A DNA stretch of 64,000 nt, taken from contig JAHKAA010000010.1 of assembly GCA_018825965.1 (NCBI GenBank), forward strand, positions 163,772-227,771. The letters run 5' to 3'. The notes below the pieces were generated by a model. It was not told the DNA's origin. It ran no database searches and saw nothing but the letters and a program-made list of their open reading frames with translations. Each line of letters begins with the position of its first letter. Position 1 is the first letter of the stretch. This DNA is from Gammaproteobacteria bacterium (GTDB lineage Bacteria; Pseudomonadota; Gammaproteobacteria; Enterobacterales; Alteromonadaceae). The translations under genes and the position numbers were made by a program. This document shows positions 35,760 through 44,914 of this stretch, in pieces.

Positions 35760-36245
35760 ATGAAATTAACTTTGGTTGCTGCAACTTCTGCTGTGTTGTT
35801 GTCTTTAGTTACATCCCCATCAGTCCAGGCTCAGTCTGGAGCCATTAATCCATGGCAACATTGTGGTATCGGCGCCATGATTTTTGATAACAACGGTGCA
35901 GCTGCTGCCATTTCAAACATTATTTGGGACTTAGGTACTACAGCGGTTTCATCTAACATTACATCTGATGAATCCTGTAAAGGTAGTCGTGTTGCTGCTG
36001 CTCAGTTTATCAATGACACTATAGTAGCTATTGAAGAAGAAACTGTAACTGGTCGTGGTGACCACCTGACTGCTGCATTAAATATGATGGGTTGTGAAGT
36101 GGAAGCTCATTCAGCCATTATTGAACAGGTTCGTACTGATCTTGATCTGGACATTAAAGGCAACTCAGCAAAAGCAGAAGCTTTTTACCTACAGCTCGAC
36201 GCTAAAGTATCAGGTGACTTTGCTGCTCAATGTAAGTTGATTTAA
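35760..36245 (+). CDS. Secreted DUF3015 family protein
   Basis: 161 residues with a clear signal peptide (LTLVAATSAVLLSLVTSPSVQAQS, cleavage after VQA). The mature part starts with the family signature NPWQHCGIGAMIFDNNGAAAAISNIIWDLGTTAVSSNITS. Four cysteines (HCGIG, ESCKG, MGCEVE, AQCKLI) may form two disulfides in the periplasm. Function unknown. A GGAGA ribosome site lies eight bases upstream. A terminator follows, then a DUF4105 gene, a common neighbour of DUF3015. Confidence 0.9.
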   Translation: MKLTLVAATSAVLLSLVTSPSVQAQSGAINPWQHCGIGAMIFDNNGAAAAISNIIWDLGTTAVSSNITSDESCKGSRVAAAQFINDTIVAIEEETVTGRGDHLTAALNMMGCEVEAHSAIIEQVRTDLDLDIKGNSAKAEAFYLQLDAKVSGDFAAQCKLI

Positions 36246-36264
36246 CTGACTATTTGATATCAAC

Positions 36265-36288
36265 AAACCCGCTTCGCTGCGGGTTTTT
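36265..36288 (+). terminator. Intrinsic terminator after the DUF3015 gene
   Basis: AAACCCGC, loop TTCGCT, GCGGGTTT followed by Ts, 20 bases after the stop. Its proximity to the DUF4105 start (36305) suggests partial read-through or a separate promoter overlapping it. Confidence 0.85.
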
Positions 36289-36304
36289 ATTTTTGTGACT
36301 CTGT

Positions 36305-38164
36305 ATGTATATATTTTCAATATATTCTTTTGTTGTATTCTTGTTTATGTTTCCGCTTATTGCTCAGGCCAACCTTCTCTGGCCAACACCAGCCAAATTA
36401 GCTGAATTGAGCCAAGCCCCTTATTGGCTGGCTTTATTACATATGAGGGACACTACCTCAGGCAGTGAAATAGTAGATCCAGAGTTTTTTCTTGCGACAA
36501 AAGGCTCACTGGATGCAAAAGCTGAACTTGAAACAACTCTGCACAGTTTTTTTTTGGCAACAGAGAGCGACATAAATACACATAGTCAATGCCGTTTTCC
36601 GGCACGTTTTAACTGGTTAAAACAGCAATTACCAGAACTGCTTTCACAGACACCACAAATCCAATGTCCTTTACTGAGTGAATGGACGGATAAAGATCAA
36701 ATTAGTTCTGTCAGCGCCATTTTTGCCAGCGGTTATCTTGGCAACCCAGCTTCGTTTTATGGTCATGTACTATTGAAATTTAACAGTTCCTCTGGGGCGA
36801 AAAATATTCTGCAACAACAAAGCCTTAACTTTGGTGCTGCGGTACCTGAGAAAGAAAATCCTTTGGTATACATCACCAAAGGTATATTTGGTGGCTACGA
36901 CGCGATGTTTTCACATGGCCTGTTTTATCTGAATGTACAAAGTTATGGTGAGGCAGAATTACGGGATCTGTGGGAATACAAATTGGACCTGCAGCCAGAA
37001 CAAGTGAAGAGTCTTAATTTACATGCGTGGGAGCTGATAGGCCGCAACTATCAGTATTTTTTCTTCAAACAAAACTGTGCCTTTCGTATGGCTGAATTAC
37101 TGGAGCTTGTGGTCGATGCTGAGCTGATCAACAAAAATCAGCCCTGGGCTCTGCCTGTGTCAATTTTCCATAATATGGCGATGTTACAGCAGCAAGGAAA
37201 CCCTTTGGTCAAAGAGGTGGTGCAACACCCTTCACGACAACAAAGATTTCATCAGGCTTATCTTGATTTGCCAGAGCCAATAAAAGAGTTGATTGCAGTG
37301 ATGGTGCAACAAGGATTCACCACAGAGCTGGCAGACTATCAACAGCTGCCTGTTGCACAAAAGGTAAAGGTGTTGCAGTTGTTGTTTGATTATCTTGAGT
37401 TCTTGCGTATCAACAAACACGAATTGTACTCAGAACAAGCCAAGAGAAAACTATTAAAAGCACGGCTGATTTTGCCTGCGGCTGCAGAAAACCCAGTATA
37501 TAAAACTGCCGCAGCTCCTCATCAAAGCACTTTACCCTCACTACTGCAGCTCAGTGCAATCAGCCAGAAGCAGCGGTCAGCTTTGCAACTCAGATTCAGA
37601 GCAACCTACCATGATATGTTGACCAGCGATGCAGCCCGTGTCCCCTACTCTGCGCTATCGATGTTTGATCTGAAATTACGTTGGCAAGATGGCAAAGCTG
37701 ACTTGTATAGCTTTGATCTGCTGAACATAGAAAACATGAATCTATCGGTGACAGGACTGCCAGCAGACGGCGGTTATGCCTGGAAAATGAATATTGCCTA
37801 CAAACCACAAGACTTAAGCTGCTGGCATTGTCAGAGCCTGCAATTTAATGCGGGTTTAGGCAAAGCAACTCAATGGCAGGCTAGCCTCTGGTATCTAATG
37901 CTTGATGGCCGTTTACACCAGGATCGTTTTGAAACGGGTGTCACTTCAGCAGAACCAAGAGTTGGTGTAGTGACAGACATCACCCCTTGGTGGCGCAGCC
38001 AACTGGAACTAGGTTACAGATATTACTTTTTTGGTGATCAACAAAAATTTGTCAGCAGCAAGTGGTTAAACCGTTTTGGCCAGCAAAAAAACTGGGATCT
38101 GCGTTTTAGTGTAGAAAAACAAAAAGAAACCGAAGTAGCTCTCTCTTTTGGATATTATTGGTAA
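36305..38164 (+). CDS. DUF4105 (Lnb N-terminal-like) periplasmic or outer-membrane protein
   Basis: 619 residues with a signal peptide ending near AQA|NLLWPTP. The DUF4105 region, about residues 110-310, contains DQISSVSAIFASGYLGNPASFYGHVLLKF and the YQYFFFKQNCAFRMAELLEL motif, whose His and Cys are typical of the NlpC/P60-like fold proposed for this family. The C-terminal 200 residues alternate in a beta-strand pattern and end in W, consistent with an outer-membrane barrel-like region. Function unknown. The ATG has no strong ribosome site. It pairs with the DUF3015 gene upstream. Confidence 0.85.
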   Translation: MYIFSIYSFVVFLFMFPLIAQANLLWPTPAKLAELSQAPYWLALLHMRDTTSGSEIVDPEFFLATKGSLDAKAELETTLHSFFLATESDINTHSQCRFPARFNWLKQQLPELLSQTPQIQCPLLSEWTDKDQISSVSAIFASGYLGNPASFYGHVLLKFNSSSGAKNILQQQSLNFGAAVPEKENPLVYITKGIFGGYDAMFSHGLFYLNVQSYGEAELRDLWEYKLDLQPEQVKSLNLHAWELIGRNYQYFFFKQNCAFRMAELLELVVDAELINKNQPWALPVSIFHNMAMLQQQGNPLVKEVVQHPSRQQRFHQAYLDLPEPIKELIAVMVQQGFTTELADYQQLPVAQKVKVLQLLFDYLEFLRINKHELYSEQAKRKLLKARLILPAAAENPVYKTAAAPHQSTLPSLLQLSAISQKQRSALQLRFRATYHDMLTSDAARVPYSALSMFDLKLRWQDGKADLYSFDLLNIENMNLSVTGLPADGGYAWKMNIAYKPQDLSCWHCQSLQFNAGLGKATQWQASLWYLMLDGRLHQDRFETGVTSAEPRVGVVTDITPWWRSQLELGYRYYFFGDQQKFVSSKWLNRFGQQKNWDLRFSVEKQKETEVALSFGYYW

Positions 38165-38183
38165 CACCCACAACTTTTTACTT

Positions 38184-38413
38184 AACCTGAACTCGGGATA
38201 ATGAGTGTCGAATATTTTTAATTTCATGATATAAATCATACGCATACACGAATTCATTTAAGTTACTTAAGTTTTTGCTGACTGAATGTGCAGATTTTTG
38301 TGTCTATCAAGGCGCTTTGTCGTACGCCATAGCGCGCTATGGTTAGACAAAGCAACGCAGAGAGGCCCGAAAAGATGCCCGTTCAGTGGCGCTGCTTATC
38401 CCGAGTTCAGGTT
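38184..38413. mobile_element. MITE: 230-bp non-autonomous element with 18-bp terminal inverted repeats
   Basis: Perfect inverted repeats AACCTGAACTCGGGATAA at 38184-38201 and its complement at 38396-38413 bound the element, with a 4-bp direct repeat ACTT on each side (38180-38183 and 38414-38417). No transposase frame is inside. An internal hairpin at 38314-38353 has GCTTTGTC/GACAAAGC arms around a perfect 16-bp palindrome, CCATAGCGCGCTATGG. It fills the gap between two convergent genes and abuts the stop codon of the hydrolase gene, whose TAA shares bases with the ACTT copy. Confidence 0.85.
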
Positions 38414-38415
38414 AC

Positions 38416-39477
38416 TTAATTCACCACAGCCACTAAATCTGAGCGAATGAAATCAGCTAACACAGCCTGATGTTGTTGCGCCCACAGGCTCATAGCACGA
38501 CCATCTCCTGTGGTGACTTGCTCGATAAAGGCACTGGATAAGGCCTGTGTGGCGGCTTTGATCACTTGTTGTTGTGGCGCAGTATCTGAGTTTCGGCGCC
38601 AGCCTGAGAAAATATTGTGGCTGCCTGAGCTGAACACTGCCAGTACTTTGTAACTGCTGGCCATCGCATAATACAGCTCAAATCGGTCTGATGGGGATGA
38701 GTAATACCCAGGCACCTTAATTTCATCTTCAGTGGTGGTGATATGCAAAGTGGGGATAGTCACCGCTGCCAGCACCTGATCCAGAGGTTGATCGTTATAA
38801 AAAGGCGGGGCTGAAATTAAAATGGCCGCTTTAATCCTGTTGTCTTTCAGGCTGACTAATTCGCCGTTTTGCTCCACCTGTGCACCACTTAACAACATAG
38901 AGGTGTTAGCGCCGTAAGAATGACCTGCCATCACAATATTCTGCTGATCAAAATCTGCGGCGTATTCAGAGGCCAGAATCTTATCCAAAGCAAACTTCAC
39001 ATCCTGTACCCTTGCTAAAGCTTCAGTTTCGTCAGCGGCATCCATTAAACGAAAGGGCAACAGCAATCTATTACCACGCCATACCTTGCGGTCACTGCCG
39101 TCATGTTGCACATGCAAACTGGCATACCCCTGACTGGCCCAGTACTGCCCCAGATAAGCATAACGCTCTTTCGAGCCACCTAAACCGTGAGAAAATACGA
39201 TTAAGGCTTTGGCTTTTTTCTGATGAGCTGGTTTAAATAACAAAGCTGGCACAACCCGCTCCCTGCTTTGATCCAGCCAATCAAAACTGATCTCGTCGAC
39301 ATTCAGCGATAAGCCTTGAGCAACTTCAGTGGAATGCAGCACAGAAGGTAAATTTAATTGCTGCTGCCAGACCACAGAAGTTAAGGCCTGTTTTTGCGAA
39401 CAGCCACTTAAAGACATCAACAGAAGTCCTGTTAATGCAGCTAAGCCTAAAGCTTTTATCCCAGTCGCAGTTCGCAT
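38416..39477 (-). CDS. Alpha/beta hydrolase lipoprotein
   Basis: 353 residues. Start at ATG 39477 with GAGG seven bases upstream; another ATG two codons earlier is less well placed. The signal ends in the lipobox LMSLSGC, so the mature protein is a lipid-anchored periplasmic or outer-membrane enzyme. The nucleophile elbow is VMAGHSYGANTSML, the oxyanion strand ALIVFSHGLGGSKERYAYLGQYWASQGYASLHVQH, and the probable catalytic His is in GSHNIFSGW. It resembles chlorophyllase/dienelactone-hydrolase-type enzymes; substrate unknown. Confidence 0.88.
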   Translation of the reverse strand: MRTATGIKALGLAALTGLLLMSLSGCSQKQALTSVVWQQQLNLPSVLHSTEVAQGLSLNVDEISFDWLDQSRERVVPALLFKPAHQKKAKALIVFSHGLGGSKERYAYLGQYWASQGYASLHVQHDGSDRKVWRGNRLLLPFRLMDAADETEALARVQDVKFALDKILASEYAADFDQQNIVMAGHSYGANTSMLLSGAQVEQNGELVSLKDNRIKAAILISAPPFYNDQPLDQVLAAVTIPTLHITTTEDEIKVPGYYSSPSDRFELYYAMASSYKVLAVFSSGSHNIFSGWRRNSDTAPQQQVIKAATQALSSAFIEQVTTGDGRAMSLWAQQHQAVLADFIRSDLVAVVN

Positions 39478-39747
39478 ATACATCCTCTTTACTGATAATC
39501 TGACAGCACTTGCCAGCCTGACTGAATACGGACAGAACTAAAAAAAGATCTGTCTGATACAGTCAATGCATGGCGCAAGTATCGGCCTTGCTTGCTCAAT
39601 TAAAAAGCAATAAAAATTGATAAGGCTGTTCAATAAATTCGAACAGAGTTTTTAGGTGTAGAAATTTTATTGAATTTATCAGTTCGAGCGTTGCATCTGC
39701 CATCCGGCCAGCTAAGGTTAGATCAGGTGCTTTCTGCTTGAGCTGTT

Positions 39748-42291
39748 ATGACCTTCCGCCAAAACCCTTTGTTCCACACTTTGTTTTTTCTGGCCTTATG
39801 TGCAGTGCTGCTCATCGTATTGCTGCTGGTCCATCTGATGCCACAGCAGATGTTAAAACCACTCAATCCACTGCATTATTTTCCTGTAACTGCACAAAGT
39901 TCAGAATTACAGCAGGTGCTGCTCCAGCCAACAGCTCAATGGCAACTCTTACCAGGCTCAAGCGCCAGTCTGGGTTATCAGCAAAGTTCCTACTGGTATA
40001 AAGCCCGTCTGAACGCCAGCAGCACAGAAACAGCTTTGTCGGTGCAGGCCCCCTTTTTAGATCAGGTTGAACTTTATGTACTGGATCAGCAATTAAAGCT
40101 GCTACACAGCTACCAGCTTGGAGACAGGCAAGCCTATAAACTGCGACCTTTACCCACGCTGAATTTTGTTATTCCGCTGCCAGCCAGTACAGAAGATTTG
40201 TGGCTGTTTGCCAAAGTGACCAATCAGGGAGCCAATATGTTGCCGCTGCAACGCAGCAGCACCCGGGAAATGGAGCAGCAGGAACATCAGGCTGTGTTTA
40301 TCCAAAGCCTGTTCAGCGGTATTTTTTCATGCCTGATTGCACTTTCCGTCGGGCTTTATCTGATTTATCGCCATGGTTATTTTTTGGCTTTTTCCGGCAT
40401 GTTTTTTACAGTGGTATTAATACAACTGGAAATTAACGGTTTATTGTTTGCTTATGTCTGGCCAAACTCACCTGACTTCAATCTGGTGATTGAATATGGG
40501 GCTGTGCTGGGTTCTTTATTTGCATCTGCTTTTATGCTGTCATTTTTTCGCACCACCGACAGCCCCAACTGGTTAATGTGGCCTTTTCAGTTGATCCGGA
40601 TTTTTGCTGTGTTATTACTGTTTGCCAGCCCTTGGTTGGGTGGTTATTGGCTGAAGAAAACCGGAGTAGAATTAACGGCTTTGACGGGTTGCCTGATGTT
40701 GCTTGCCAGTTTCTGGTTACTGCATAAACGCCATGCTCATGCGTTGTTTCTGTCGATGGCATTATTAACCATGCTGACTGGTGTGGCCGTGATGATACTG
40801 CGTAGTAAAGGTTACCTGCCTGAAGTAGTGCTGACCAATTCAGCTATGGAAATAGGCAACGCCTTAGCTGCATTGTTTTTTGTGTTTGCCATGTTGCAAA
40901 ACTTATATCTGGAAAAAAATAAAAAAATTGCCTTTCAGCAGCAAATTCTTGATCAGCAACAGCATATTCAAAACATTCAGCAAAAAGCTCTGGATCTGGC
41001 GCTGAAAGAACATGTTTCTGATTTACCGAATAAACAAGCGCTGCTCAACAGACTGGAACAACTGGATCAACAACAAAACAGTGATTTTTATCTGGTGATG
41101 ATAGAACATCAACGATTTCGGCAGATTGAACGGGCTTTAGGGGTGGAGGAAGCCAATCACACCATTATAGGTTTTAGCAAACTACTCAAACGCTGGGGCG
41201 AACAACAACGCCAAACCGAAGCACAGTACCCCAGTTTGTTTGCGCTGGAACGGGATAGTTATGCGGTGCTGATTGCCCCAACGGATTTTCGCTCACAGTT
41301 TGAACAGCTAAGGCACCAACTGGACGCTTTATTAAAAGTAGACAATCTGCAACTGGATTTAGGCACTGTGTACAGCTCTGTGCATTATCCGGCTGATTGC
41401 GCCAAAGCTGTTGATACGCTGGACTTAGCTTTAGCCACCATAGAACATGCCGACAGAGCTGGCGACTACCTGCCTTATGAGCCTTTGTATCTGGAACACA
41501 ATCTGGAACATATCCACTTATTGTCTGAGCTGAATATTGCACTGCAGGACGACTTACTGGAGCTCTATGTGCAGCCTATTCTGGATATGAAACAACAAAA
41601 AATTCATGCTGCTGAGTTACTGATCCGCTGGTATCACCCCAAAATGGGCCAGATAGCACCTGATGACTTTATTCCATTGGCCGAACAAACCGGCATGATC
41701 AGCCAGGTCACCGAATGGGTGCTGGACAAAACCTTGCTGCTGCAAAAACAGCTGAGTGATGCCGGCGCTCACCTGCGTTTGTCGATGAATATCTCGCCGC
41801 TGGATTTGCGTAACACAGCTTTAATTTCAAGGGTTATAGAAGCGGTCAAAAGCACCAGCTACTCTAGTGTACCGCTGCAACTGGAACTGACCGAAACCGC
41901 TTTTGTTGATTTAGTTAAAGACTCAGAACAAGCGCTCAAATTATTGGAGCGTTCTAATATTCGGATCTCTTTGGACGATTTTGGTGTGGGGCAATCTTCT
42001 TTAGCCCGCTTACAGGGTTTACCTTTAGGTGAACTTAAAATTGACCGGGATTTGTTATGTCAGGCAGTACGGTTAAATGACGATACAGTATTGAGATACG
42101 CCGTGATGTTAGGCAAGTCTTTGCAGCTTTATACGGTAATAGAAGGGGTTGAAACCTTAAAAGAACTGGAATTTGCCCGGCGTTTAGGCGCTGATGCAGT
42201 GCAGGGTTATTTATTGGCTAAACCTATGCCTTTTGCCACTTTTAGCCAATGGCTGCTTGATTTTGACCTGCAAGGTTTCAGGTTAAGTTGA
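39748..42291 (+). CDS. Membrane c-di-GMP phosphodiesterase with 7TM-DISM sensor (degenerate GGDEF plus EAL)
   Basis: 847 residues. N-terminal helix, then a 7TMR-DISMED2 extracellular domain (about 45-180), seven membrane helices (about 185-390), a coiled coil, a GGDEF-like domain (about 425-560) and an EAL domain (about 580-840). The GGDEF site is degenerate (ERDSYAVLI replaces GGDEF), so no cyclase activity is expected. EAL residues are kept: AAELLIRWYHP (ExL), NISPLDL, ELTETAF, DDFGVGQSSL, KIDRDL and EGVETLKE. It should hydrolyse c-di-GMP in response to an unknown external signal. The 264-base gap before it shows no clear promoter. Confidence 0.92.
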   Translation: MTFRQNPLFHTLFFLALCAVLLIVLLLVHLMPQQMLKPLNPLHYFPVTAQSSELQQVLLQPTAQWQLLPGSSASLGYQQSSYWYKARLNASSTETALSVQAPFLDQVELYVLDQQLKLLHSYQLGDRQAYKLRPLPTLNFVIPLPASTEDLWLFAKVTNQGANMLPLQRSSTREMEQQEHQAVFIQSLFSGIFSCLIALSVGLYLIYRHGYFLAFSGMFFTVVLIQLEINGLLFAYVWPNSPDFNLVIEYGAVLGSLFASAFMLSFFRTTDSPNWLMWPFQLIRIFAVLLLFASPWLGGYWLKKTGVELTALTGCLMLLASFWLLHKRHAHALFLSMALLTMLTGVAVMILRSKGYLPEVVLTNSAMEIGNALAALFFVFAMLQNLYLEKNKKIAFQQQILDQQQHIQNIQQKALDLALKEHVSDLPNKQALLNRLEQLDQQQNSDFYLVMIEHQRFRQIERALGVEEANHTIIGFSKLLKRWGEQQRQTEAQYPSLFALERDSYAVLIAPTDFRSQFEQLRHQLDALLKVDNLQLDLGTVYSSVHYPADCAKAVDTLDLALATIEHADRAGDYLPYEPLYLEHNLEHIHLLSELNIALQDDLLELYVQPILDMKQQKIHAAELLIRWYHPKMGQIAPDDFIPLAEQTGMISQVTEWVLDKTLLLQKQLSDAGAHLRLSMNISPLDLRNTALISRVIEAVKSTSYSSVPLQLELTETAFVDLVKDSEQALKLLERSNIRISLDDFGVGQSSLARLQGLPLGELKIDRDLLCQAVRLNDDTVLRYAVMLGKSLQLYTVIEGVETLKELEFARRLGADAVQGYLLAKPMPFATFSQWLLDFDLQGFRLS

Positions 42292-42335
42292 CCCCTGACC
42301 AGCTAACCAGCGCAAAGTCAGGGGATAAAACAACA

Positions 42336-42809
42336 TCAGCTGGTTTTGCTTTTTACCAGCAGCAGTCCAACCATAGCGGAACTGATCACTACTCTTTGTC
42401 CTGGCTCGATAAGCTGGGCTACATCGTCCGGATCTAACCTGACCCGCCATTCCAAACCACAAAACTGAATATGACTGTCACTGTCTTTATTTGCTTGCTC
42501 AGTCAACACCAGTTCTGTACCAACAAAATCAGAGATAGCGCTGTCTTCCTGCAAACGTATGCCGGTTTTTTGTAGTTTACGCAAAGGCTTCCACAACAAC
42601 ACAGCAGATAAAGCCGTTAACATAGCTAAACTAAGCAAAACCAAACTGATGTCATCCGGCAACCAGCCAAACCACATCAGGGCGGCGCTGATAAAGGCGG
42701 CAATAGCCAAAGACAGTAAGACTTCCAATACACCTGGAATAGCAAAAGGCAATAAAGCCAGACACAACAAAGCCAGAAGTAATAAGCCGGATAACAGATT
42801 CAGTTCCAT
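42336..42809 (-). CDS. NfeD-family membrane protein
   Basis: 157 residues: three hydrophobic helices (LLSGLLLLALLCLALLPFAIPGVLEVLLSLAIAAFISAALMWFG ... SLAMLTALSAVLLW) and a C-terminal OB-fold domain (about 95-155, SDFVGTELVLTEQ ... LEWRVRLDPDDVAQLIEPGQRVVISSAMVGLLLV). NfeD proteins act with SPFH partners in membrane microdomains. AAGGA precedes the ATG, nine bases after the SPFH stop. E. coli has a similar pair (qmcA-ybbJ). Confidence 0.9.
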   Translation of the reverse strand: MELNLLSGLLLLALLCLALLPFAIPGVLEVLLSLAIAAFISAALMWFGWLPDDISLVLLSLAMLTALSAVLLWKPLRKLQKTGIRLQEDSAISDFVGTELVLTEQANKDSDSHIQFCGLEWRVRLDPDDVAQLIEPGQRVVISSAMVGLLLVKSKTS

Positions 42810-42818
42810 AGATAGTCC

Positions 42819-43757
42819 TTAAGATAAAACCCCGGATTTTTGAATAGCAGCCACCACACCCAAAGCTTCAGCTACTGTGTTGCCGGCTGAAGATTTATCG
42901 TTATCCATCAGCACTACTGTAGATTCACGGGCTATGGCTTTTTTCGCAGCAATGGCCTCTGTGGCTAAATCCAGCAACACGGCGGCCTGACCTTCAGTAG
43001 TAGCTGCTGCCTGACCTATCATGGTTAATGCTCTGGCTTTTGCTTCTGCCACTAAGGTAATAGAACGAGCCTCACCTTCAGCTTTTAATACCTGCTGCTC
43101 CCGCTCCGCTTCAGCGGACAGTACTGTAGCTTGTTTAGCACCCTCAGCTATATTGATGGCGGCCTGACGCTTACCTTCAGAATCCAGAATAGAAGCGCGT
43201 TTTTCCCGCTCAGCGCGCATTTGTTTTTCCATGGCATCCAAAACAGAAGCCGGAGGGTTAATATCTTTAATTTCATAACGCATCACCTGCACGCCCCAGG
43301 CCGCAGAAGCCTGATTAATGGCATGAATAATTTTGACGTTCAGGCTGTCACGTTCTTCAAAAGTTTTGTCTAAATCCAGTTTACCTATTTCAGAACGCAT
43401 GGATGTTTGTGCCAGTTGGATCACCGCATACACATAGTTATCAATACCATAAGATGCTTTGTAAGGTTCCATCACCTTGATATACAACACACCGTCTATC
43501 GTCAGACTGATATTGTCTTTGGTAATAGCGGACTGGCTTGGAATATCAATGGCGCTTTCTTTTAATGAAACCTTGTAGGCAATACGATCAATAAAAGGAA
43601 TAACAAACTGCAAACCTGCCGTTTGAGTTTCATAATACTTGCCTAAACGTTCAATAATGTAAGCCATATTTTGTGGCAAAATCACCACAGTTTTGCCAAT
43701 CAGTATCAACACAGCCAGCACCAGAGCTGCTGTGACTATTAAATTTGTTTCGAGCAT
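42819..43757 (-). CDS. SPFH/stomatin-like membrane protein (paraslipin, QmcA-like)
   Basis: 312 residues: an N-terminal membrane anchor (LIVTAALVLAVLILIGKTVVIL), SPFH/band-7 domain about 25-180 (PQNMAYIIERLGKYYETQTAGLQFVIPFIDRIAYKVSLKE), then an Ala/Glu-rich coiled coil (EKQMRAEREKRASILDSEGKRQAAINIAEGAKQA) that drives oligomerisation. Likely forms large membrane rings with NfeD. First gene of the two-gene unit. Confidence 0.92.
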   Translation of the reverse strand: MLETNLIVTAALVLAVLILIGKTVVILPQNMAYIIERLGKYYETQTAGLQFVIPFIDRIAYKVSLKESAIDIPSQSAITKDNISLTIDGVLYIKVMEPYKASYGIDNYVYAVIQLAQTSMRSEIGKLDLDKTFEERDSLNVKIIHAINQASAAWGVQVMRYEIKDINPPASVLDAMEKQMRAEREKRASILDSEGKRQAAINIAEGAKQATVLSAEAEREQQVLKAEGEARSITLVAEAKARALTMIGQAAATTEGQAAVLLDLATEAIAAKKAIARESTVVLMDNDKSSAGNTVAEALGVVAAIQKSGVLS

Positions 43758-43945
43758 AACTTGTCCTTAAGAATGAACTCATTAAATATGACTTATAGCT
43801 TAACGGATTTTTACGGCCTTCAAAGAATAATATTCAATTTATTAACAATTAAATTGTGTATCAGGCTAAAACGCCAGCCAATAAAACTAGTCCTTTGTGG
43901 TGCGGGCATTTACACTTAGCGCTGTGGATGCCCTGAGGTTTTGTT

Positions 43946-44848
43946 ATGAAGTTGTTTTTATTGACGCTTGTCTGCACATTTATATGCTGTTTTGACACTC
44001 AGGCCGGCAGCCCGGAAACAGCGAAGCAGGTATTGATCCCCAAACCCCGTTCAGAATTTGATATCAATCATCAGTACTACACCAGCTTATTAAAAAAAGC
44101 GCTAAGCAAAGCTGCGGCCGGGCGCACAGTACCCGAACTCAAAACCACTTTTGTGATGGAACAGGGCCGTGCTTTGCGCGAGCTGGAGAAAGGTGAATTT
44201 CTGGATGTGTTTTGGGTAGGCACAGATTTGACCAAAGAACAGGAATTCCGTGCTATCCGTATTCCGTTAGAACGTGGCTTAATGGGCTTTCGCAAATTTA
44301 TTCTGCACAAAGACTCAGTCGCAAAATTTAATACCATCCGCAGCCTGCAACAGCTGCAGCAATTCACCGCTTGTCAGGGTGCTTTCTGGCCTGATGTCGA
44401 CATTATGCGAAACTCTGGCCTCAAAGTGGAAGAAGCTCCTGTCTACGAAAATATCTTTAAACAGATGGTAGCTAAACGTTGTGATTATTTCCCACGCGGT
44501 GTGCATGAAGGGGTGATTGAACTGGAACAACGCCGTACTTTATACCCTGAGCTGGTACGTTACGACCCCCTGATTTTGCACTACCCTTTTACCATTTATT
44601 TTTTTACCCATAAAAATAATGAAGCTTTGGCTTTATGGATTGAACAAGGGCTGGAGCAAATGATTGATGATGGCGAACTGCTTCAGCATATGCAGCAGCA
44701 GGAGCTGACGCGCCATGTATTTCCATTGCAGCATAAGACAACAGAGCAGTGGATCAGTATTCCAAACCCATTGTTAAGCCCTGATACGCCGGTGAATAAC
44801 AGCAGATATTGGTTTCAGCCCGGAGATTTTAAGGTTTTGAGAAAGTGA
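43946..44848 (+). CDS. Periplasmic solute-binding-protein-like protein
   Basis: 300 residues with a signal peptide (LFLLTLVCTFICCFDTQAGS). The mature part resembles amino-acid-type (family 3) binding proteins: GRALRELEKGEFLDVFWVGTD, RGLMGFRKFILHKD, ALWIEQGLEQMIDDGELLQHMQ. No permease or ATPase is nearby, so it may feed a sensor or be an orphan receptor. GAGG lies about nine bases before the ATG. Ligand unknown. Confidence 0.75.
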   Translation: MKLFLLTLVCTFICCFDTQAGSPETAKQVLIPKPRSEFDINHQYYTSLLKKALSKAAAGRTVPELKTTFVMEQGRALRELEKGEFLDVFWVGTDLTKEQEFRAIRIPLERGLMGFRKFILHKDSVAKFNTIRSLQQLQQFTACQGAFWPDVDIMRNSGLKVEEAPVYENIFKQMVAKRCDYFPRGVHEGVIELEQRRTLYPELVRYDPLILHYPFTIYFFTHKNNEALALWIEQGLEQMIDDGELLQHMQQQELTRHVFPLQHKTTEQWISIPNPLLSPDTPVNNSRYWFQPGDFKVLRK

Positions 44849-44914
44849 GACCCGGATTCTGAATCACCCTATCAGACCTGCCCCTCAGGTCATTCACCCC
44901 AGTCTGCACAGCCC

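Noticed and set aside
38183..38414. Inverted repeats at 38184/38396 as a terminator for the convergent genes
   Set aside because: The arms are about 195 bases apart with no T-run, and a 4-bp target duplication flanks them, which fits a mobile element.
42292..42324. CCCCTGAC/GTCAGGGG dyad between the EAL gene and nfeD as a terminator
   Set aside because: 17-base loop and no T-run on either strand; too weak to call.
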